Positions 6,681 through 13,708 of a stretch of DNA of 23,943 nucleotides are shown here, piece by piece; within the stretch, counting starts at the first letter, position 1, and each line of letters begins with the position of its first letter. Below the pieces are notes generated by a model. The model did not search any database, was not told the origin of the DNA, and saw only the letters and a program-made list of their open reading frames with translations. The DNA is taken from assembly GCA_021780095.1 (NCBI GenBank), contig JAJXZK010000382.1:1-23943 (forward strand), in the 5' to 3' direction. Made by a program: the position numbers and the translations under genes. Source of the DNA: Acidobacteriota bacterium. GTDB lineage: Bacteria; Acidobacteriota; Terriglobia; Terriglobales; Acidobacteriaceae.

Positions 6681-9194
6681 ATGCGTTGGACAATTGAGCG
6701 GTTGCGCCTGGCAATCATCGTGGTGGCTGCGCTGCTGGTGCTGTCCATCCTTGGGTCGATCGTTTATGGACGCTGGCGGATTCGCCGCGTTGTGCAGGAC
6801 CTGCCATCCCGTTTGGGAATCCAGATCAAGTCGACATCGCGGGACTTTACCTACTCGAAGACAGAGGGGGGGCGCAAGATCTTCACGCTGCATGCCGCGC
6901 GTGCGGTCAGTTTCAAAACCGGCGGACGGGTACAGTTGCACGATGTAGAAATTGACATGTACAACCGGCAGAATGACCAGGCGGACACCGTTTCCGGAAA
7001 AGACTTCGAGTATGACCAGAACAGTCAAGTTGTGATTGCGCAGGGAGAAGCACACATCATGCTTCATGCTCCCCCGGCTGCACATCCTGCGCCCGCGACG
7101 AACCCGGAGGCGCAGATTATTCACATCACGACGCATGGTCTGGTCTTCCATCAAAAGACAGGGGAAGCGACTTGCAATGGTGAGGTGGATTTTCAATATT
7201 CGAACTCGACGGGAGAAGCGCTAGGGGCGCAATATTTCTCGAAAACCGGACTGTTGATCCTGGAGTCGCAGGTGGTGCTGACGACCCAGATGCAGAACCG
7301 TTCTGCTGTTGTGCACGCCTCCCACGCGATCTATGATCGGGAATCAGCGCAGGCACATTTGATGCAGCCGCGGTATTTTTCCACCGGTTCCATGGGGGAT
7401 CAGCATGGCAGCGCGGGCGCCGCGACAGTGTATTTGCGGCCGGATGGTTCGGCCGAACGGATGGACGCGCAGGGCTCGGTTGAGATTGGTTCGGCAGACG
7501 GAACAGGTGTCCGTTCTGCGTCGATGCGAGTGGATCTCGACGAGGACAATCAGCCGCAGCAGGCGCATTTGCTTGGTGGTGTGGAGCTGACGCAGAATCA
7601 ACCGACTCAGCAGACGGTGGGTAGCGGGCGCGAAGCCGTGGTCGACTTTGACGGGAACGGTCACGCGAAGCTGGTCACGCTAGATGGAAATGTGAGCTTC
7701 CGGCAACAGATGGACTCGGACAAACACGACCTGCATCGCACACTGACGGCAAGTCATTTAGTGCTGCAGCTGAAGCCTGGGCAGCTGAATCGAAAAGACT
7801 CAAAGAGGCAGAGCGGTCAGCGGCAGTTGCAGGAGGCAGAGGCGAGCGGTGGCGCGGTGTTTGCTTCGCAGAACATGACGGAGGGGCATCCGTCGCAAGA
7901 GACAAGCCTTGCTGCGCAGAACATGAAGGCAACATTCTCGCCCGGAAATGAGATTCGGCATCTGGATGGGGTGGGGCAGACCCAGGTGCGCATGGTGGCG
8001 CCGAATGGAGACATCGATACCAGTACTGGAGATACGCTGGCGATTGATTTTGTGACTGAGACGCCAAAGATAGCCGCCGCGCGCCATGGCGGGTCGAACG
8101 TAACGAATGCTCAATCGATACAAACGGCGGTGCAGACGGGGAACGTGGTTTTGCAACAAGTCTCTGCAGAAAAGTCAGGTGGAACTGGAGGTCTGGGGGG
8201 CGCACAGAACTCGACGGCAACGGCGGCTCGAGCGGAGTACGACGGGGCGACCGATACCGTGACATTGAAGGGGAAACCTGTATTCCGCGATGAAGAATTG
8301 GAGATGACTGCGGACCGATTTGCGGTCGAGCGCGCCTCCGGCAACATGGTGGCGACGGGTTCCGTGCAGACCACGGTTCGGTCGAGCAAGGCAACAGGGC
8401 CAGGGGGACTTTTGAGCGGCAACCAACCGACGCACGTGATCGCTCGCCAGGCGCAGTTGCTGCACGATTCGCAGAAGGCCATCTTCACGGGTCAGGCGCG
8501 GCTGTGGCAGGCCGGGAATTCGGTGGAGGCTCCAGTGATTGAGTTGTCGCAGAAAATGCAGACGCTGACGGCGTATGGCAAAGACCATTGCACGCAATGC
8601 GTGCATACAACATTTCTCGGTCAGGCCGCAGAGTCTGCCCCAGCCGGGGACCTCAAGCCGGTGCAGGCGGGGGAATTCGCCGGGGCTGACGACCGTCGCG
8701 GGCCGGCGACATTTCGCGTGGTCGGCCAGCGGCTGCTTTATTCGGATACGGAGCGAAAGGCCACATTCTCAGATCACGTAGAAGCTGTCAGTTCCAGTGG
8801 CGATGTTTATGCCGACCGGGCGGAAGTCTTCCTGACGCCGGCGAATGCTCATGCCCAGGCGCGGCTAGGAATCGCGCCAGCGGAAACGACAAATAAAATG
8901 TCACGCCACAGCACCAACTCGCCGCAATCTTCCATTGAAAGGATTGTGGCCGCGGGACATGTGGTGGTGGCGCAGCCGGGACGGCGCGGAACCGGTACGC
9001 GACTGGTGTATACGGCGAGTGACGGACGGTTTGTGCTGACCGGAGACGGCGCCCATCCCCCCCAGGTGGTGGACTCGATACAGGGTACGGTGACAGGCGA
9101 GGTTCTGACATTTTCTTCGCAGACACGGGCGATAATAGTTAGTGGAAGCGCAAGCGATGCGGCCGTGACAAAGACACGAGTGCAGAAAAAATAA
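6681..9194 (+). CDS. Large LptC/LptA (OstA)-like lipopolysaccharide transport protein
   Basis: An 837-residue inner-membrane-anchored periplasmic protein. One membrane segment (residues 10-29) is followed by an LptC-like beta-jellyroll with [20 protein letters not shown] and [13 protein letters not shown]. After this come several repeated OstA-like strands of the form 'A..A.Y......V.L.G.....': for example [31 protein letters not shown] and [21 protein letters not shown]. The last 90 or so residues ([30 protein letters not shown], ending [16 protein letters not shown]) resemble a complete LptA domain. LptC and LptA are normally separate proteins of about 190 residues, so this protein is four times longer. 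It would bind lipid A/LPS and bridge the LptB-FG extractor to the outer membrane. The stop overlaps the lptB start (TAATG). The Gln/Ser/Gly-rich middle (about residues 365-400) may be linker. Confidence 0.8.
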   Translation: MRWTIERLRLAIIVVAALLVLSILGSIVYGRWRIRRVVQDLPSRLGIQIKSTSRDFTYSKTEGGRKIFTLHAARAVSFKTGGRVQLHDVEIDMYNRQNDQADTVSGKDFEYDQNSQVVIAQGEAHIMLHAPPAAHPAPATNPEAQIIHITTHGLVFHQKTGEATCNGEVDFQYSNSTGEALGAQYFSKTGLLILESQVVLTTQMQNRSAVVHASHAIYDRESAQAHLMQPRYFSTGSMGDQHGSAGAATVYLRPDGSAERMDAQGSVEIGSADGTGVRSASMRVDLDEDNQPQQAHLLGGVELTQNQPTQQTVGSGREAVVDFDGNGHAKLVTLDGNVSFRQQMDSDKHDLHRTLTASHLVLQLKPGQLNRKDSKRQSGQRQLQEAEASGGAVFASQNMTEGHPSQETSLAAQNMKATFSPGNEIRHLDGVGQTQVRMVAPNGDIDTSTGDTLAIDFVTETPKIAAARHGGSNVTNAQSIQTAVQTGNVVLQQVSAEKSGGTGGLGGAQNSTATAARAEYDGATDTVTLKGKPVFRDEELEMTADRFAVERASGNMVATGSVQTTVRSSKATGPGGLLSGNQPTHVIARQAQLLHDSQKAIFTGQARLWQAGNSVEAPVIELSQKMQTLTAYGKDHCTQCVHTTFLGQAAESAPAGDLKPVQAGEFAGADDRRGPATFRVVGQRLLYSDTERKATFSDHVEAVSSSGDVYADRAEVFLTPANAHAQARLGIAPAETTNKMSRHSTNSPQSSIERIVAAGHVVVAQPGRRGTGTRLVYTASDGRFVLTGDGAHPPQVVDSIQGTVTGEVLTFSSQTRAIIVSGSASDAAVTKTRVQKK

Positions 9195-9922
9195 TGCAAA
9201 GACTGGCAACCGACCAACTGGCGAAAAATTACCGAGGGAGGCAGGTCGTGCGAGGCGTCAGCCTCGAGATCCACAAAGGCGAAGTGGTTGGCCTGCTGGG
9301 GCCGAACGGCGCGGGAAAGACCACAACCTTCTACATGATTGTTGGCCTGGTGGAACCGGATGCTGGTCGTGTGTTGGTGGGCGATCGGGACATTACGCGG
9401 CTGCCGATGTATCTGCGGGCGCGGAATTTCGGCATCAGTTATCTGCCGCAGGAGCCGTCGGTGTTCCGCAAGCTGACTGTGGAAGAAAATATTCTGGCGG
9501 TGCTGGAAGTGCAGCAAGGGGGATGGCAGCAGCGGCGGGCGCGCATGGAGCGGCTGATCGAACAGTTGAGCCTTGGCCACGTACGGAAGACGCGTGGCTA
9601 TGCACTCTCTGGCGGGGAGCGCCGACGGGTGGAGATTGCCCGATGCCTGTCGATTGAGCCTAACTTTATTCTGCTGGACGAACCTTTTTCTGGAATCGAT
9701 CCGATCGCGGTACACGATCTGCAGGATATTATTTTCGACCTAAAGGCCAGTGGATATGGCGTGCTGATCACCGACCACAATGTCCGCGAGACGTTGACGG
9801 TGACCGATCGGGCGTACATCATCAACGAGGGAAAGATTTTCCGCACGGGCACGCCGGAAGAACTGGGCCAGGACCCGGAAGTTCGACGGGTCTATCTGGG
9901 CGAAGGGTTCACCTTGAACTAG
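9194..9922 (+). CDS. lptB: LPS export ABC transporter ATP-binding protein LptB
   Basis: A 242-residue cytoplasmic ATPase that powers extraction of LPS from the inner membrane with LptF/LptG, which are not in this window. Walker A is GPNGAGKTT (36-44), the Q-loop is [17 protein letters not shown] (83-99), the signature is [13 protein letters not shown] (138-150), Walker B is [13 protein letters not shown] (158-170) and the switch is His195. The SVFRKLTV..N stretch and [13 protein letters not shown] are typical of LptB rather than the related branched-chain amino-acid ATPases. Length equals the family norm (241). The start codon overlaps the stop of the LptC/LptA gene by one base. rpoN follows 223 nt downstream, the usual neighbour in proteobacteria. 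Confidence 0.95.
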   Translation: MQRLATDQLAKNYRGRQVVRGVSLEIHKGEVVGLLGPNGAGKTTTFYMIVGLVEPDAGRVLVGDRDITRLPMYLRARNFGISYLPQEPSVFRKLTVEENILAVLEVQQGGWQQRRARMERLIEQLSLGHVRKTRGYALSGGERRRVEIARCLSIEPNFILLDEPFSGIDPIAVHDLQDIIFDLKASGYGVLITDHNVRETLTVTDRAYIINEGKIFRTGTPEELGQDPEVRRVYLGEGFTLN

Positions 9923-9923
9923 C

Positions 9924-9957
9924 AAGGATTTCTCTCAGGATTCTGAGAATATCCTTT
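9924..9957 (+). terminator. Imperfect hairpin after lptB, weak terminator
   Basis: AAGGAT...CTCAG-GATT-CTGAG...ATCCTTT folds into a stem with a small internal loop and ends in TTT. It starts directly after the lptB stop. The T-run is short, so termination is probably partial. Confidence 0.45.
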
Positions 9958-10004
9958 GGAGAAAGCCCGTCCGACCAACACCAACGTAACTGTCGAACAG
10001 CCCA

Positions 10005-10049
10005 TTGCAAGCAATTTGCGTGCAAATTTTATAAATAGAAGATTATAAG
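10005..10049 (+). promoter_or_regulatory. AT-rich candidate promoter region of rpoN
   Basis: The 223-bp lptB-rpoN gap holds an AT-rich patch with TTGCAA (10005-10010), TATAAA (10030-10035, 19-nt spacer) and a second TATAAG (10044-10049). Any start here would give a leader of about 90-100 nt containing the hairpin at 10116-10130. The exact start cannot be fixed from sequence. Confidence 0.35.
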
Positions 10050-10115
10050 ATAGATACGCGCGGATTTTGATGATCTGGAGAAATTGAATTAACTGGGTCC
10101 ATGTAAACTGGAGAT

Positions 10116-10130
10116 AACTTCCCCGAAGTT
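10116..10130 (+). promoter_or_regulatory. Small perfect hairpin in the rpoN leader
   Basis: AACTTC-CCC-GAAGTT is a 6-bp stem with a 3-nt loop, ending 15 nt before the rpoN ATG, next to the weak GGAA ribosome site. It might limit translation initiation. Confidence 0.25.
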
Positions 10131-10145
10131 TGACTGGAACCGCTT

Positions 10146-11957
10146 ATGGCTCTTCTTCAACCCCGGCTGAACTTGAAGGTTTCGCAGAAGCAGATCCTGA
10201 CCCCTGGTCTGGTTCAGATGGTCAGTTTGCTGGCCTTGAACAAGCAGGAATTGAAGGAGATGATCGATGCCGAGCTTCTAGAGAACCCGATTCTCGAGGA
10301 GTTGGAAGAGTCGGTTCCGTTGGCGGAGGAAATTCGCACGCCGGAAGAAAAGGCTCCAGCGGGCGAGGAAAAAGCAGAAGAGAAAGATCCGTTTGACGAG
10401 ATCGACTTTGGCTCCTATTTCCAGGAGTACCTGGACCCGGGTTATCGAACCCCGCAAAGCACCGAAATCAACGAGAAGCCTTCGTTCGAGAATTTCCTTT
10501 CCAAGCCCACAACCCTGACCGACCATTTGATGTGGCAGCTGGGTTCCCTGCATTTGACGAAAGGTGTGCGGGAAGCCGCCGAGCTGATCATCGGCAACCT
10601 GGATGAAGACGGGTACCTGACCGCCAGCGATGAAGAACTGTTGGAGGTGCTGGCGCAGCAGATGCCGCAGATGCAGATAACAGTCGCGCCCGCCGGGGTC
10701 GCTGCCAACTCCAACGGACACAAGCGATTCGTTGACCCCCAGTCTGAGAACGGAGCTGCGGCGCTGAATGGCACGGCGGCTTCGAGCAACGGCATGTTGC
10801 ATCACGGGTTGAATGCAGTACCCGGCGAGATTGAGCCTGAGTCTAATGGGCACAAGCCTGCGACTGAGTACCCGCCAGCATTGAAACGCGACCTGGCAGA
10901 GGCGCTGCACATTGTGCGGAGATTCGATCCCGTCGGCATCGCCGCGCGCGACCTGCGGGAATGTCTGCTGACGCAGTTGGACGTGCGTACTCAGCAGGCG
11001 GGCGAGTTGGCGGAGGGCATTCGACTGGCCGCAGCCGCAGCGGCCGATGAGGATGAGGAGAGCGAAGGCGATTTGAGGTTGAGCATTGCCGCTGCCGCTG
11101 AGAGTGATGCCGATTCGGTTGCCTCGGAGCGAATCCAGACTGAAGCCTGTGTCGTAATGGCGCTGGCGCGTCGCATCATCGACGAATTTTTGCCGAACCT
11201 GCTGAAGCGCGATATTCGTGAGCTGGCCCGATTTACCGGCAGTCCGCAGCCCAGAGTGCAACTGGCGATTGAGTCGATTCGCGGCCTCGATCCGAAACCT
11301 GGTCAGCGTTATAACCGGGAGCAGGTGAGATTGATTGAACCCGATGTCGCGTTCCAAAAACGTGACGACGACTACGTCATCCTGATCAACGACGAAGAGA
11401 TGCCGACCCTGCGACTGAACCAGGGATATCGGCGAATGTTGAGCCAGGAAGGCACGGAACGGGAAGTTCGCGATTACGTGAAGGAAAGATACCGCTCCGC
11501 AATTCAGTTAATGCGCAACATCGAACAGCGGAAGAATACAATTGTTCGCACCTGCGAAGTGATCATTCGGCGTCAGCGGGAATTTCTGGAGGAAGGCGTC
11601 GACTCCTTAAAACCCATGATGATCAAAGATGTTGCGGAAGAGATTGGCGTGCACGCCTCCACAGTGAGCCGAGCGGTTGCCAACAAATATGTGCACACGC
11701 CACAGGGAGTGTTCGAGCTGCGGTTCTTTTTCTCTGAAGGCGTGAATGGGCCGGAAGGATCGGACACTCCGCTGTTGCTGTTGAAGCGTAAGGTGAAGAA
11801 GATGATTGAGCAAGAAGACTCCAGCAAGCCGTTGACGGATGATGCCATTGCGCACCTGCTGCAGTCGCAGGGAATTGCGGTGAACCGTCGCACGGTGGCG
11901 AAATACCGCGAAGACATGGGAATTCCCAGCACCCACCAGCGTCGCGTGCGCATCTGA
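10146..11957 (+). CDS. rpoN: RNA polymerase sigma-54 factor RpoN
   Basis: A 603-residue sigma factor that directs polymerase to -24/-12 promoters and needs AAA+ activators. Region I is the Gln/Leu-rich start (LLQPRLNLKVSQKQILTPGL, then LLENPILEEL). An acidic region II follows. The core-binding domain covers about 115-440. The helix-turn-helix is near IKDVAEEIGVHASTVSRAVA (about 492-511), and the RpoN box RRTVAKYRE is at about 581-589 with the -24-contacting arginines. Typical RpoN proteins are 430-500 residues. The excess here comes mainly from two low-complexity inserts: an Asn/Gly/Ala-rich stretch at about 178-240 and an Ala/Asp/Glu-rich stretch at about 295-335. The ribosome site is weak (GGAA about 9 nt upstream). 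hpf follows 42 nt later. Confidence 0.96.
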   Translation: MALLQPRLNLKVSQKQILTPGLVQMVSLLALNKQELKEMIDAELLENPILEELEESVPLAEEIRTPEEKAPAGEEKAEEKDPFDEIDFGSYFQEYLDPGYRTPQSTEINEKPSFENFLSKPTTLTDHLMWQLGSLHLTKGVREAAELIIGNLDEDGYLTASDEELLEVLAQQMPQMQITVAPAGVAANSNGHKRFVDPQSENGAAALNGTAASSNGMLHHGLNAVPGEIEPESNGHKPATEYPPALKRDLAEALHIVRRFDPVGIAARDLRECLLTQLDVRTQQAGELAEGIRLAAAAAADEDEESEGDLRLSIAAAAESDADSVASERIQTEACVVMALARRIIDEFLPNLLKRDIRELARFTGSPQPRVQLAIESIRGLDPKPGQRYNREQVRLIEPDVAFQKRDDDYVILINDEEMPTLRLNQGYRRMLSQEGTEREVRDYVKERYRSAIQLMRNIEQRKNTIVRTCEVIIRRQREFLEEGVDSLKPMMIKDVAEEIGVHASTVSRAVANKYVHTPQGVFELRFFFSEGVNGPEGSDTPLLLLKRKVKKMIEQEDSSKPLTDDAIAHLLQSQGIAVNRRTVAKYREDMGIPSTHQRRVRI

Positions 11958-11999
11958 ATGAGTAGCTGAATCAACAGACCAGACTTGGGAGGGACGCGG

Positions 12000-12593
12000 A
12001 TGGACTCCGAACTGACTGGAAGAAACGTGAAGGTCACGAAAAGCCTGAGGGCCATGGCAGACGAAAGCCTGGACCGAATTGAGAAGATTGTAGGCCGCGG
12101 CTCCAGTGCCCGCATCATTTTTCGTTCCCAGAAACATCTTTCCATCGCGGAAGTGACCGTGATTGCGCGCCAACATACCGTCGTGGGAGTGGCCGAGGCT
12201 CCCGACCTGACAATCGCTCTGCGTACTGCGCTCGAAAAGACAGAGAAGCAGGCGATTCGATGGCGGAAAAGCAAGATTGAGAAAAAGCGGCAGGCGAGGC
12301 CGATCAGCGCGGTTTTGCCGGGGCTTCCTGCGGAACCGATCACGCCCAAGGAACTGGCTGAGGTTGCCCGCAGAAACGGAAACGCGGCATCGCTGGGGAA
12401 GAGAAAACCTTCTGGAGTTCACATTGTTCCCGCGCCGGAGGCGATGGCGTTGCGGCCCATGACCATTGAAGAAGCGGTGAAAGAAGCGGAAGCGGGGGAT
12501 CGCCAGGTATTTGTGTTTCGCGATTTGGCAGGCGATGTGAAAGTCCTGCATTGTGCGGGAGATGGATTGGTGCGACTGACGGAAGTTTCTTAA
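12000..12593 (+). CDS. hpf: Ribosome hibernation promoting factor, long form
   Basis: A 197-residue protein. The N-terminal S30AE/YfiA-type domain (about 5-98: LTGRNVKVTKSLRAMADESL through ARIIFRSQKHLSIAEVTVIA) would occupy the decoding channel of the 30S subunit. A linker leads to the C-terminal dimerisation domain (about 155-197: RPMTIEEAVKEAEAGDRQVF, then VFRDLAGDVKVL). That domain marks the long HPF type, which dimerises 70S ribosomes alone into 100S particles. ATG 12000 is chosen over an upstream TTG because GGAGGG (11988-11993) lies 6 nt before it. Position after rpoN is the classical arrangement. The Arg/Lys-rich helix (85-100) before the linker is longer than usual. Confidence 0.93.
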   Translation: MDSELTGRNVKVTKSLRAMADESLDRIEKIVGRGSSARIIFRSQKHLSIAEVTVIARQHTVVGVAEAPDLTIALRTALEKTEKQAIRWRKSKIEKKRQARPISAVLPGLPAEPITPKELAEVARRNGNAASLGKRKPSGVHIVPAPEAMALRPMTIEEAVKEAEAGDRQVFVFRDLAGDVKVLHCAGDGLVRLTEVS

Positions 12594-12631
12594 CCGGGTT
12601 GCGCTGCGAGCGAGATTCTCTGTTTCTACGT

Positions 12632-12650
12632 TACGGTTGAACCGTACAAT
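12632..12650 (+). promoter_or_regulatory. Palindrome TACGGTTgAACCGTA overlapping -10 TACAAT before rapZ
   Basis: Bases 12632-12646 are a perfect 7-1-7 palindrome. Its right end overlaps the -10 candidate TACAAT (12645-12650), which lies 27 nt before ATG 12678. No good -35 is seen. Such an arrangement fits a dimeric regulator binding over the promoter; it could alternatively be a short RNA hairpin (5-bp stem, TTGAA loop). Confidence 0.4.
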
Positions 12651-12677
12651 TTTGGCTCACCCTCTCTGTAAAGTGAA

Positions 12678-13697
12678 ATGCTGATGCGGAGTGGAAGAGG
12701 ACCGATGACGGGGACTGTAAAAAAGCGACAAGCTAAAAAAAAGCCCGCGGCGACGCGTGGGAAGAAGTCGCTGGCCGATGCAGAAGGATTGGGCGCGTCT
12801 CCGGCGCGGCACGCTCGAGGCACCGAAGCGAAACGGCCCCTCGCCGAGAACGAGCTTGTCATTGTTACCGGTATGTCGGGATCGGGAAAGCTTTCGGCGC
12901 TGAAAGCGTTCGAAGACCTGGGCTATTATTCTGTCGACAATCTGCCGATCGATCTGATCCCGGCGTTTGCCGATTTGATCCGCCAATCTCCCGAGACAAA
13001 TCGCGCCGCACTGGTCATTGATGTGCGAGAGGGTTCCCACCTCGATCGCTTTCCGGCAATTCTGCGCAAGGTGCGGCAAACGACTTCCACGCGGCTGCTT
13101 TTTCTGGAGGCATCCGAGGAAGTGCTGCTGCGGCGGTTTTCCGAAACGCGACGGCCGCATCCGCTGGGTCGCATCGACACCATTCGACGCTCGATTCAAT
13201 CGGAGCGCAAATTGCTGGAGCCGATACGCAACATTGCGGACGTATGCATCGACACGACGAATTTCAATGTGCATGAATTGCGTGCCCACATCAACGGACT
13301 GTTTCAACCGGAGAGCGGCGAGAAGAACCTTCTGATTTCGGCAATCAGCTTTGGCTACAAAAACGGTGTGCCGCAGGAAGCTGATTTGGTGTTCGATGTG
13401 CGCTTTCTGCCAAATCCGCATTTCATTCCGGAGTTTCGTCCGCTGACCGGCCAGGATGAGAAAGTGGTACGCTACATCAATCGCTTTCCGGAGACGAAGG
13501 AATTTATTCAGAAGGTCCACGACCTGCTGCTGTTTCTGTTGCCGCATTACGTGCAGGAAGGCAAAAGCTATCTGAGCGTGGCGTTCGGATGTACCGGCGG
13601 TCAGCATCGTTCGGTGATGATTGCGGAAAAAATACAGGCGCTGCTGCAGGCCGATGGCTACCAGGTGAAATGCCTGCATCGGGACATGCCGCGGTAG
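12678..13697 (+). CDS. rapZ: RNase adapter protein RapZ / nucleotide-binding YvcJ-type protein
   Basis: A 339-residue P-loop protein. In Escherichia coli RapZ guides RNase E to the small RNA GlmZ and so sets GlmS (glucosamine-6-phosphate, cell-envelope precursor) levels. The nucleotide-binding domain shows VTGMSGSGKLSALKAFEDLG (residues 63-82) and YYSVDNLPIDLIP, typical of the family. The C-terminal domain ends with VAFGCTGGQHRSVMIAEKI and a final HRDMPR. Two oddities: Walker A reads GSGK-Leu, where most relatives have GSGK-Ser, and about 58 Lys/Ala/Arg-rich residues precede the conserved domain. The start is uncertain (ATG 12678, 12684 or 12705; the last has GGAAGAGGA close upstream). The gene ends 11 nt from the convergent priA. 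Confidence 0.92.
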   Translation: MLMRSGRGPMTGTVKKRQAKKKPAATRGKKSLADAEGLGASPARHARGTEAKRPLAENELVIVTGMSGSGKLSALKAFEDLGYYSVDNLPIDLIPAFADLIRQSPETNRAALVIDVREGSHLDRFPAILRKVRQTTSTRLLFLEASEEVLLRRFSETRRPHPLGRIDTIRRSIQSERKLLEPIRNIADVCIDTTNFNVHELRAHINGLFQPESGEKNLLISAISFGYKNGVPQEADLVFDVRFLPNPHFIPEFRPLTGQDEKVVRYINRFPETKEFIQKVHDLLLFLLPHYVQEGKSYLSVAFGCTGGQHRSVMIAEKIQALLQADGYQVKCLHRDMPR

Positions 13698-13708
13698 CTG
13701 AACAACAT

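Noticed and set aside
10278..11357. Long open frame on the minus strand across rpoN
   Set aside because: It is fully antisense to a clear rpoN gene, has low-complexity Arg/Gln/Leu composition and no recognisable domain. Such shadows are common opposite GC-rich genes.
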